NCBI GenBank assembly: GCA_009699915.1
Contig: WLNG01000016.1
Span: 1 to 13,044 of the forward strand
Source of the DNA: Actinomycetota bacterium
Lineage (GTDB): Bacteria > Actinomycetota > Thermoleophilia > Solirubrobacterales > Solirubrobacteraceae
Length of the DNA: 13,044 bases
Direction of reading: 5' to 3'
Every line of letters starts with the position of its first letter. The first letter of the stretch is position 1. Shown one piece after another: positions 1 to 8,901 of this stretch. Below the pieces are notes generated by a model. That model searched no databases. It was not told the origin of the DNA and saw only the letters and a list, made by a program, of their open reading frames with translations. A program made the position numbers and the translations under genes.

Positions 1-290
1 CGGCACTTGAGGACGTTGGCGATGAAGACGTCCTCGCGTTGCAGACCGATTCCCGCGAGCAGTTCACCGAGCAGCCGCCCCGCCCGTCCGACGAACGGGA
101 CCCCGCGAGCGTCCTCGTCGGCGCCCGGTGCCTCGCCCACGAAGAAGAGGTCTGCATCGCGGTCACCCGAGCCGAAAACAACCTGCGTGCGCGTCGCGGC
201 GAGCGAGGGACAGCGCACGCACGCGAGCGCCCGGGCCTCAACCTCGTCCAGGTCCTCGCGACGGTCAGGAGTGGTCTCCGGATCGGCCAT
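1..290 (-). CDS. Uracil-DNA glycosylase, family 4 (Fe-S), 5' part only
   Basis: The first 96 codons are present and the C-terminus lies beyond the left edge. The protein should excise uracil from DNA as the first step of base excision repair. The reading begins MADPETTPDRRED and shows the family 4 N-terminal signature: CVRC at residues 24-27 (two of the four Fe-S cysteines), TRTQVVFG at 33-40, then the active-site stretch GEAPGADED at 52-60, followed by G-x-PFVGRAGRLL and FIANVLKCR. Family 4 enzymes run to about 200 residues, so roughly half is missing, including the other two cluster cysteines and the second catalytic motif. The ATG at 288-290 is the natural start because the conserved block begins about 20 residues in. 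The gene diverges from the pantothenate operon across 161 bp. The family call is firm; whether the whole gene is intact cannot be judged here. Confidence 0.93.
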   Translation of the reverse strand, partial: MADPETTPDRREDLDEVEARALACVRCPSLAATRTQVVFGSGDRDADLFFVGEAPGADEDARGVPFVGRAGRLLGELLAGIGLQREDVFIANVLKC

Positions 291-311
291 CGAGCGGCGA
301 TGCTACCCGCG

Positions 312-341
312 TTGGGATCACGCCCATTTGGGTGCTACCGT
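312..341 (+). promoter_or_regulatory. Candidate sigma70-type promoter for the pan operon
   Basis: TTGGGA at 312-317 (4 of 6 to TTGACA) is followed after 18 bp by TACCGT at 336-341, which keeps the key T, A and final T of a -10 box. If real, transcription would begin near 348 and leave a leader of about 100 nt before the ATG at 452. The element overlaps both 10-bp palindromes, so a protein bound there could block it. This is a weak consensus match in GC-rich DNA and rests on inference only. Confidence 0.25.
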
Positions 342-424
342 TCGGTCTGATCGGGACCGGCACCGAAAGGGCGGGATCCTGAGACCGATAAATCCCCCGG
401 AGCGACTTAAGCCCAAGACCGCGA

Positions 425-445
425 CCGGTATCCCACGGGAACCGG
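425..445 (+). promoter_or_regulatory. Inverted repeat or hairpin just before the pan operon start
   Basis: The left arm is CCGGT at 425-429 plus TCCC at 431-434, with A430 bulged. The right arm is GGGA at 437-440 plus ACCGG at 441-445. All nine pairs are Watson-Crick with a tiny AC centre, so in RNA the loop would open to CACG with an eight-pair stem. The right arm ends 6 nt before the ATG at 452 and covers the only purine-rich stretch that could act as a ribosome-binding site. It could be a translational control hairpin or a protein-binding dyad in DNA; the sequence does not tell which. Confidence 0.45.
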
Positions 446-451
446 ACCGAG

Positions 452-1171
452 ATGCGCCAGACGATCGCCACCGTCGGCCCAGGACGCCTGGGCACCGCGC
501 TCACCGCAGCGCTTAGCGACGCCGGACTACCGGTGAGTGGCCCGTACCGTCGCGGCTTCACCGGAGCCGGTACCGACATCGTCCTGCTCTGCGTCCCGGA
601 CGGTGCGATCGCGGCCGCCGCCGCGGCAATCACGCCGGGGCCGATGGTCGGCCATTGCTCGGGTGCCACCGGACTCGGCGTGCTCACGCCCCACGAAGCG
701 TTCGGGCTGCACCCGCTGATGACGGTCACTCCGGCGGGCGCCCAGTTCGCGGGAGCCGGCTGCGCAGTCGCCGGTTCGACGCCGGAAGCGCTCGAGTGCG
801 CAACCGAACTCGCAGCGGTGCTGCGGATGGATCCGTTCGTCGTCGCCGACGCCGATCGCACCACCTACCACGCCGCCGCCTCGATCGCCTCAAACTTCCT
901 GGTCACGCTCGAGGACGCAGCGGAACGGCTCGCCGCCCAGGCCGGCATTCCGCGCGCCGCGCTGGTGCCGCTAGCCCGTGCCGCACTCGAGAACTGGGCG
1001 GCCGAGGGAGCGCGCAATGCACTCACCGGGCCGATCTCTCGCGGCGACGAGGAGACCGTCACCCGCCAGCGCGATGCGGTCCTTCACGCAGCGCCCGAAC
1101 TGCTCGAGCTCTTCGACGCGCTGGCCGCTGCGACACGCACCCTCGCCGGCCGGCCGGAGGTGCACGCATGA
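452..1171 (+). CDS. DUF2520 / Rossmann-like oxidoreductase, candidate ketopantoate reductase
   Basis: This 239-residue protein has an N-terminal NAD(P)-binding Rossmann fold with GPGRLG at residues 9-14 and LCVPD at 46-50. A C-terminal helical domain carries the DUF2520 hallmarks: GLHPLM at 85-90, ASN at 146-148 and LTGPISRGDEE at 191-201. It opens the pantothenate operon and overlaps panC by 4 bp (ATGA), so it is translationally coupled to it. No classical PanE is visible here. I infer that it may reduce ketopantoate to pantoate, the step between PanB and PanC. I recall a PanG-type alternative reductase described in other bacteria, but could not confirm that it belongs to the same family. 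The protein contains no lysine at all, so it lacks the catalytic lysine of PanE. Substrate assignment is uncertain; the family call is strong. The start at 452 fits the immediate beginning of the Rossmann strand. Confidence 0.85.
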   Translation: MRQTIATVGPGRLGTALTAALSDAGLPVSGPYRRGFTGAGTDIVLLCVPDGAIAAAAAAITPGPMVGHCSGATGLGVLTPHEAFGLHPLMTVTPAGAQFAGAGCAVAGSTPEALECATELAAVLRMDPFVVADADRTTYHAAASIASNFLVTLEDAAERLAAQAGIPRAALVPLARAALENWAAEGARNALTGPISRGDEETVTRQRDAVLHAAPELLELFDALAAATRTLAGRPEVHA

Positions 1172-2076
1172 CCGTGCTGCATACGATCGCGCAGCTGCGC
1201 AATGCGGTCGCCGCCGCGCGGAACGCCGGAGGCACGATCGCGCTGGTCCCGACGATGGGTGCGCTCCATGATGGTCACGGATCGCTGATCCGCAGCGCCC
1301 GTGACCACGCGGACCTCGTCGTCGTCTCGGTCTTCGTCAACCCAACGCAGTTCGACGATCCGTCCGACCTCGCCGCATATCCGCGCACGCTCGACGACGA
1401 CGCCCGGGCAGCCGCGGCAGCGGGAGCCGACATCGTCTTCGCGCCGTCCGCCGCCGAGATCTATCCAGACGGGTTCGCAACCACCGTCGCGCTTCGTGGC
1501 GCGCTGACGCAAACCCTCGAGGGCGCCGAGCGCGGCGTCGGCCACTTCGATGGCGTCACGACGGTCGTCGCGAAACTGATCACCATCTGTAGCCCGGACC
1601 TCGCCTGCTTCGGCGAGAAGGACGCCCAGCAGCTCGCGGTCGTTCGACGGATGGTCGATGACCTGAACCTGCCGGTGCGCATCGTGGCCTGCCCGACCGT
1701 GCGCGACAGCGATGGGCTCGCAATGTCGAGTCGCAACCGGCGGCTCTCCCCCGCGCAACGCGAGGCGGCGCTCGCGTTGCCCCGCGCGCTCGCCGACGCG
1801 GCGGATGGCGTACGCAGCGGAAGGCTCAGCGACCCCGCGGAGCTCGAGCAGGACGGTCTGGCACAGCTGCACGCAGCTGGGATGCAGCCCGCGTACCTGC
1901 GCGCCGTCGACCCCGCGACCTTTGAAGCCGTGACGCGACTGGACCGCCCGGTCCTCATCGTCGGCGCAGCACGGATCGGCGACGTACGCCTGATCGACAA
2001 TCTTTCCGCGGCCCCGGCCGCACTTGACAGCACCCGACCAACCCCCGTCCAGACCGCGGAGGCGGTGACCGCCTGA
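1168..2076 (+). CDS. panC: Pantothenate synthetase (pantoate--beta-alanine ligase)
   Basis: This cytoplasmic enzyme condenses D-pantoate with beta-alanine using ATP, through a pantoyl-adenylate, to give pantothenate. The 302-residue product shows the nucleotidyltransferase signature PTMGALHDGH at residues 28-37 (HxGH equivalent H34 and H37), FVNPTQF at 56-62 for pantoate binding, CFGEKDAQQ at 147-155 and MSSRN at 186-190, the KMSKS-like loop. The length is somewhat above the usual 280 or so because of a tail after residue 280 rich in Ala, Pro and Thr. The start at 1168 overlaps the DUF2520 stop by 4 bp (ATGA) and directly precedes the conserved N-terminus; longer in-frame extensions run through the upstream gene and are spurious. 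panB follows after 33 bp. The call is secure. Confidence 0.97.
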   Translation: MTVLHTIAQLRNAVAAARNAGGTIALVPTMGALHDGHGSLIRSARDHADLVVVSVFVNPTQFDDPSDLAAYPRTLDDDARAAAAAGADIVFAPSAAEIYPDGFATTVALRGALTQTLEGAERGVGHFDGVTTVVAKLITICSPDLACFGEKDAQQLAVVRRMVDDLNLPVRIVACPTVRDSDGLAMSSRNRRLSPAQREAALALPRALADAADGVRSGRLSDPAELEQDGLAQLHAAGMQPAYLRAVDPATFEAVTRLDRPVLIVGAARIGDVRLIDNLSAAPAALDSTRPTPVQTAEAVTA

Positions 2077-2097
2077 GGGCGGCATCGACCTTTCGCA

Positions 2098-2104
2098 AGA
2101 GGAG
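2098..2104 (+). promoter_or_regulatory. Strong ribosome-binding site of panB
   Basis: AGAGGAG lies 5 nt before the ATG at 2110. It fixes the panB start and is the clearest Shine-Dalgarno sequence in the window; most other genes here rely on overlap with the upstream stop or have no evident site. It may give PanB independent and higher translation within the operon. Confidence 0.7.
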
Positions 2105-2109
2105 CCATC

Positions 2110-3009
2110 ATGTCCAGCGCACCGACCACCATCAACGTTCCAGCCGACGCATCGAGCCTGCCGATGACGCTGCCGCGGCTCTACGAGATGAAGCGCCACG
2201 GCGAGCCGATCGTGATGGTCACCGCCTACGACCACCCCAGTGCCCGCGCCGCCGAGCGCGCGGGAGTGGACCTCGTGCTGGTCGGCGACTCCGGCGCGAT
2301 GACCGTGCTCGGATACGACTCGACGGTGCCCGTCGAACTTGATGAGCTGCTCGTCCTCGCTCGCGCCGTCCGCCGCGGCCTGCAGACGCCGTTCCTGATC
2401 GGCGATCTGCCGTTCGGGTCGTATGAGATCAGCGACGAGCAGGCGGTGACCTCGGCGATGCGCTTCATCAAGGAGGCCGGCTGCGACGCGGTGAAGCTCG
2501 AGGGCGGCGGAGAGACCTCGGTGGCCCGCGCACGGGCGATCGTGCGCGCCGGCATCCCCGTGATGGGCCATGTCGGCCTCACGCCGCAGACCTCAACGGC
2601 GCTCGGCGGCTACAAGGCCCAGGGACGCACCGCAACCGACGGCGCGCGAATCGCCCGTGAGGCGGTCGCACTGCAGGAGGCGGGTTGTTTCTCGATCGTC
2701 TTCGAGGCGATCCCGACCGGCCTTGCGAACGAGATCATGCCGCTGATCACCGTGCCGGTGATCGGGATCGGCGCTGGTCCGGCGGTCGACGGGCAGGTCC
2801 TGGTCTTCCATGACCTGCTCGGCATCCGCGAGGGGCTGGGCGCACGCTTCGTCAAGCGCTACGCGAACCTGCTCGAGGACATGGTCAGCGGCGTCGCGGC
2901 CTACGCACACGATGTGCGCAGCCGCACCTACCCGGCACCGGAGCACGGCTACTCGATCGATGAGGCGGAGCTCACCGCGATTCGCGCCGAGCTGAACCCG
3001 GACTCCTGA
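2110..3009 (+). CDS. panB: 3-methyl-2-oxobutanoate hydroxymethyltransferase (ketopantoate hydroxymethyltransferase)
   Basis: PanB transfers a hydroxymethyl group from 5,10-methylenetetrahydrofolate to 2-oxoisovalerate, making ketopantoate, the first committed step towards pantothenate. The 299-residue protein shows the expected metal ligands of the TIM-barrel fold: D60 in LVGDS, D99 in IGDLPFGSY and E131 in KLEGG. The likely general base is E199 in VFEAIP. GHVGLTPQ at 153-160, IGIGAG at 218-223 and HDLLG at 234-238 are also typical. An N-terminal extension of about 18 residues precedes the core. The start is set by the good ribosome-binding site just upstream. It is the last gene of the DUF2520-panC-panB operon. 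panD, for beta-alanine supply, is not in the window. The call is secure. Confidence 0.97.
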   Translation: MSSAPTTINVPADASSLPMTLPRLYEMKRHGEPIVMVTAYDHPSARAAERAGVDLVLVGDSGAMTVLGYDSTVPVELDELLVLARAVRRGLQTPFLIGDLPFGSYEISDEQAVTSAMRFIKEAGCDAVKLEGGGETSVARARAIVRAGIPVMGHVGLTPQTSTALGGYKAQGRTATDGARIAREAVALQEAGCFSIVFEAIPTGLANEIMPLITVPVIGIGAGPAVDGQVLVFHDLLGIREGLGARFVKRYANLLEDMVSGVAAYAHDVRSRTYPAPEHGYSIDEAELTAIRAELNPDS

Positions 3010-3039
3010 AGTCTGCGCGGGAGAGGTCCATCAGCGCAA

Positions 3040-3053
3040 CTGAACCGCTTCAG
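3040..3053. terminator. Small symmetric hairpin between convergent panB and acyltransferase genes
   Basis: CTGAA and TTCAG form a perfect 5-bp stem around a CCGC loop. The hairpin sits in the 40-bp gap between the two convergent genes and includes the last bases of the acyltransferase gene with its stop codon. Being symmetric, it could serve both strands. There is no T-run on either side and the stem is short, so intrinsic termination is doubtful. Confidence 0.2.
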
Positions 3054-3654
3054 GGGGCTGACGAGGCCTCGGAAATGGTGCGCACAACCCGGGCCGGAGC
3101 ACCGACCGCTACGCAACCCTCAGGAATGTCCTGGGTGACGACACTGCCCGCGCCGATGACGCAGCGCGGCCCGATCGTGACCCCGCTCGTGACGACCACG
3201 CCCGCGCCGCACCAGACATTGTCGGCGATCCGGGTCGGCCCTTTGGAGACGAACCCCTGCCATGTCACGGGGAGATCCCGGCGGTCGTGGCGGTGGTCGG
3301 CATCGGTGATCACGCAGCCGTTGCCGAACATGCAGTGATCGCCGATCTCGACGAGGTCCGCAGCAGCGATCATCACGTTCTGGTTGAGGAAGACGCCGGC
3401 GCCGATGCGAATCCGCCCGGTCTCACCGCCGGTGAGCCAGGCACCCGGCTCAAGCAGCGTGCCCTCGCCGATCTCCAGACGGCCGTCCCGCAGCATTTCG
3501 AGCGGCTCGCCGTTGATCGGCCACTTGCAGAAGGCCCGCCGGCGCGCGAACTCGCGGTGGAGGCGCAGGCGATTCCAGGGCAGGCTCAGCCGCCGGTACC
3601 AGCGCCACTTCACCCACCAGAGGCGCAGATCACCCCACGAGGAGACGTCCCCGC

Positions 3655-3658
<4 letters not shown>
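3050..3658 (-). CDS. Left-handed beta-helix (hexapeptide) acyltransferase, maltose/galactoside O-acetyltransferase type
   Basis: This 202-residue protein likely transfers an acyl group, probably acetyl from acetyl-CoA, to a sugar or glycan hydroxyl. From about residue 60 to 195 it has the isoleucine-patch hexapeptide pattern: [46 protein letters not shown], then [27 protein letters not shown], the standard end of the LbH_MAT fold. H122 in DADH is the likely catalytic histidine. The N-terminal 46 residues are unusual: seven tryptophans (8, 14, 15, 18, 20, 28, 46) among many arginines, which suggests a membrane-surface or glycan-binding segment. It starts inside the uvrA stop (ATGA overlap at 3655-3658), so it is translationally coupled to uvrA. 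I know of no function linking it to repair. The acceptor substrate is unknown. Confidence 0.9.
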
Positions 3659-6561
<2,903 letters not shown>

Positions 6562-6569
6562 GGCGGTCC

Positions 6570-6575
6570 ATGATA
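6570..6575 (-). promoter_or_regulatory. Candidate -10 box for a leaderless uvrA transcript
   Basis: On the minus strand this reads TATCAT, 5 of 6 to TATAAT, and ends 8 bp before the A of the uvrA ATG at 6561. Transcription would start at or within a few bases of the start codon. That matches the absence of a Shine-Dalgarno sequence and the frequency of leaderless mRNAs in actinobacteria. I see no good -35 box and no GAACN4GTTC-type LexA site between 6562 and 6640. Confidence 0.4.
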
Positions 6576-6631
6576 CGTACGCAGCGACCGACCTCCCGGC
6601 TGGTGCGACCGCTCGGCGGCGGGTGCGCCAT

Positions 6632-6643
6632 CATCGATCGATG
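6632..6643. repeat. 12-bp perfect palindrome over the phosphoesterase start
   Basis: CATCGATCGATG is perfectly self-complementary, and its last three bases are the ATG of the secreted phosphoesterase. It could be an operator shared by the divergent uvrA and phosphoesterase genes, or a chance GATC/CGAT run. No second copy was noticed nearby. Confidence 0.3.
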
Positions 6644-7483
6644 GCTCCGCTGCGCACCCGCCTCGCACTTGCCGCCGCCCTGCTCTGCGTGGGTGTGATG
6701 GCGTCGCCCGTGGCACACGCCGGCTCACCCGCGGCAACCACGGTCTGGGCGGTCGGCGACGCCGATCTCACCCCGTCCGGCAAGGCGCTTTCGACCTGGC
6801 TGCGGGCGCGAAACCCGACCCGGCTGCTGTACCTCGGCGACGTGTACGAGAGCGGATCCGGCGCCGAGTTCGCCCGCCGCTTCGACCCGCTCTACGGCGC
6901 CATCGCGCGCCGGGTCATCCCGACACCGGGGAATCATGAGTGGGCGAACCACGCCACCGGATACGACCCGTACTGGCTGACCCATCAGGGCCGCGCACCA
7001 GGTCCGTGGTTCGCCCGACATATTGGGTCGTGGGAGATCCTGTCGCTCAACAGCGAGGCGCCGCACGCTGCCGGCTCCAGTCAGCTCGCGTGGCTCAGGC
7101 GTGCGACGCGGGCCCCGGGGACCTGCCGGATCGTGCTCTGGCACCGGCCACGCTGGAGTACCGGCTGGCACGGGGACCAGCCCGACCTCGCGCCGCTCTG
7201 GAACGCCGTCAAGGGCCATGCGCGGATCGTGCTTTCCGGCCACGACCATGACCTCCAGCGGTTCGCTGACCGCGACGGGCTACGCCAGTACGTCTCCGGA
7301 GCCGGTGGACGCTTCAACATCCCGGTGACCCACGGCTCCGGCGCAACCCTGCGGTTCGCCGATCGCAGCAACCGGGGAGCGCTGCGCCTGCGCCTCTCCC
7401 GCGGGCGTGCGGAGCTGGCCTTCATCGCCACGGGTGGGCGCGTGCTCGATCGCAGCGTCACGACCTGCACGCCGCTGCGCTGA
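6641..7483 (+). CDS. Secreted calcineurin-like metallophosphoesterase
   Basis: This 280-residue protein begins with a clear signal peptide: MAPLRTR, then the hydrophobic run [17 protein letters not shown] and a likely cleavage after AHA at residue 27. The mature part has the binuclear-metal motifs of the family: VGD (D40), YLGDVYESG (D67), PTPGNHEW (N98, H99), LWHRP (H168) and SGHDHDLQR (H201, H203). The spacing resembles the acid-phosphatase-like group that reads GD, then LGDxxYxxG, then GNHEY. It probably removes phosphate from an extracellular phosphomonoester; substrate unknown. The start at 6641 puts the signal peptide at the N-terminus. An in-frame ATG at 6560, preceded by GGAGGG, would add 27 residues and overlap the uvrA start. 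No ribosome-binding site is seen for 6641. The stop faces that of the glycosidase gene across 2 bp. Confidence 0.9.
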   Translation: MAPLRTRLALAAALLCVGVMASPVAHAGSPAATTVWAVGDADLTPSGKALSTWLRARNPTRLLYLGDVYESGSGAEFARRFDPLYGAIARRVIPTPGNHEWANHATGYDPYWLTHQGRAPGPWFARHIGSWEILSLNSEAPHAAGSSQLAWLRRATRAPGTCRIVLWHRPRWSTGWHGDQPDLAPLWNAVKGHARIVLSGHDHDLQRFADRDGLRQYVSGAGGRFNIPVTHGSGATLRFADRSNRGALRLRLSRGRAELAFIATGGRVLDRSVTTCTPLR

Positions 7484-7485
7484 CT

Positions 7486-8619
7486 TCAGCGAGCCGCGAC
7501 GAGCCGCGCCACGGTCCTGCGAAACGCCGCAAGGGCCGGCTTGGAGACCGGACCGTCCGGCGTGAGCCGACGCAGCCCGGTGTAGTCGAACGAGTAGGGC
7601 GACCCAAGCGGGGGCGACATCCAAGTCGCCCAGTCGAGCCCTGCGAGCCGATCGGGAATCCGTCGCGCTGCGAGTGCAGCGAGCAACGACCGCACACGCC
7701 GTGCCTGACCGGCCTCGGAGGTCTCCCAGCCGTAATTCAGCGTCGAGCGCCCCTTGCCGGAGCTCCAGGTGATCTCGCTCAAGATGAGCGGCTTGCGGCC
7801 GTCACCAGCGCGGCGCATCTCCTGTCGCACGTACCGCACGATCCGCAGCACGTTCGAGACCGTGCCGCTGAAGGGGTGTGCAGCCGCGATGTCGAACGCT
7901 CCGCGTCCCCCAGCGCGGTAGATGGCGCGCAGATCGACCCACGAGCGATTCGTCAGCCCGGCCAGCACGACCGTGGCACCGCGATCGACGGTCTTGATCT
8001 GCCTCCGCGCGGCGCGCAGCAGCGCGACGTACTCGCGTGCCCACCCGGTTGCCCCTGCGGCCCAGAACTTCGGGAGATCCGGCTCGTTCCAGATCTGCCA
8101 GCGGCGAATGGGGGCCGCCGGTCCGGCATGAGCCATCCAAAAGGTCCCACCCGGGCGCAGGCGCCGCGCGAGCACGCCGACGAATCTTGCAAACGTCTGC
8201 GGATCGGCCGGAGGCGAGGCGGCGTCACCGGGGTCCCGGGCGGCCCACGCGGGCGTGCCCAAGACGACCGGCAGAACCTCAAGCCCCGCATCTGCGGCGC
8301 CAATGAGGAATGCATCGAGCGCCTCGAAGCGGTACACGCCCTGCTGGGGCTCGATATCGCGCCAGTAGACCGGCAGACGCACCGACCCAGCGCCGGAGGC
8401 CCTCATCAGCCGCAGCTCTGCGGCGACATCCACGCGCCCGTCGAGCATCGGCCCGTCGGCGAGGATGCCGAAGAACGACGGCGCCGGCGCCGCGGCCTGC
8501 GCCGTCGATCCAGCAGCGCCGAGCACGAGCGCAGACGCGATCACGGCGAGCAGGGTCACGGAGCGGTACGGCACGACCGCTCGAACCGCGTCAGCCACCG
8601 AGAGTTGCGGCGGCGGCAT
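7486..8619 (-). CDS. Secreted GH39/GH5-like glycoside hydrolase (TIM-barrel)
   Basis: The 377-residue product carries an N-terminal signal sequence: hydrophobic LLAVIASALVLGAAG at about 23-37, with likely cleavage near AQA at 40-42. A clan A beta/alpha barrel follows. Typical landmarks are RLPVYWRDIEP at 81-91, PAWAA at 123-127, WQIWNEPD at 174-181 with acid/base candidate E179, and LILSEITWSS at 278-287 with nucleophile candidate E282. These suggest a retaining glycosidase acting on an extracellular or cell-wall polysaccharide; the substrate cannot be told. I chose the ATG at 8619, which overlaps the upstream coiled-coil gene by 29 bp. A GTG at 8598 would make an 8-bp overlap and leave a more compact signal peptide. 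Longer frames upstream read through the preceding gene and are spurious. It is the last gene of the minus-strand string from rpsA. Confidence 0.85.
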   Translation of the reverse strand: MPPPQLSVADAVRAVVPYRSVTLLAVIASALVLGAAGSTAQAAAPAPSFFGILADGPMLDGRVDVAAELRLMRASGAGSVRLPVYWRDIEPQQGVYRFEALDAFLIGAADAGLEVLPVVLGTPAWAARDPGDAASPPADPQTFARFVGVLARRLRPGGTFWMAHAGPAAPIRRWQIWNEPDLPKFWAAGATGWAREYVALLRAARRQIKTVDRGATVVLAGLTNRSWVDLRAIYRAGGRGAFDIAAAHPFSGTVSNVLRIVRYVRQEMRRAGDGRKPLILSEITWSSGKGRSTLNYGWETSEAGQARRVRSLLAALAARRIPDRLAGLDWATWMSPPLGSPYSFDYTGLRRLTPDGPVSKPALAAFRRTVARLVAAR

Positions 8620-8881
8620 CGAGAGCCGCGCCTGCGTCGATCCCCGGAAAGCTCTCCTGCAGCCGCTGCATGGCGACTGCGCGCTGCGTCCCTGCCAGCA
8701 CGAGATCAAGGGCGACGAGCCGCGCCCCCTCCTCGTCGGCCGCGGAGACCGGCGGCGCGGCGAACGCCGCGGCGACCTCGTCCCGCGCGCGCGCAACCTC
8801 CTCGCGCAGCAAATCGAGCTGCGTCTCGATCCGCTCCAGGCGCTCGAGCGCCGCCTGCGCCTGTTCAGCCGACTCGGACAT
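8591..8881 (-). CDS. Small coiled-coil protein of unknown function
   Basis: I do not recognise this 96-residue protein. Residues 3-40 form a predicted coiled coil with heptad leucines (ALERLERIETQLDLLREEV). A Pro-containing linker near 44-47 follows, then a second helical part, ARLVALDLVLAGTQRAVAMQRL, ending in an Ala-rich tail. There is no signal peptide, transmembrane segment or cysteine. It lies 20 bp after mutY and overlaps the glycosidase gene, so it belongs to the same transcript. The pattern suits a small cytoplasmic dimer or an accessory subunit. It is supported as a real gene by its strongly patterned sequence, by filling a gap that would otherwise be empty, and by its close spacing to mutY. 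Confidence 0.75.
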   Translation of the reverse strand: MSESAEQAQAALERLERIETQLDLLREEVARARDEVAAAFAAPPVSAADEEGARLVALDLVLAGTQRAVAMQRLQESFPGIDAGAALDAAAATLGG

Positions 8882-8901
8882 CGCCAGCAGCGTAACGCCC
8901 G

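Larger units (their letters stand above)
291..451. promoter_or_regulatory. Divergent intergenic region rich in inverted repeats
   Basis: This 161-bp region separates the 5' ends of the family 4 UDG gene (minus) and the DUF2520-panC-panB operon (plus), so it should hold promoters for both. It contains two 10-bp palindromes, CCCATTTGGG at 323-332 and ACCGTTCGGT at 337-346, both with a TT centre and 14 bp apart centre to centre. TTCGGT at 341-346 can also pair with ACCGAA at 362-367. A further imperfect hairpin lies at 425-445. I see no open frame of its own and no recognisable riboswitch. The density of dyad symmetry suggests an operator, but I cannot name a regulator. Confidence 0.5.

Noticed and set aside
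1084-2571. A 495-codon open frame on the minus strand across panC and panB
   Set aside because: It spans two certain genes and their gap, and its product is a His/Arg/Asp-rich shadow without motifs.
3010-3049. A strong intrinsic terminator after panB
   Set aside because: Only short stems (for example TGCGC/GCGCA with a 15-nt loop) are present and there is no T-run.
8620-8796. A 59-residue N-terminal extension of the glycosidase
   Set aside because: It is Arg/Ser/Pro-rich, runs through the coiled-coil gene in another frame and would bury the signal peptide.
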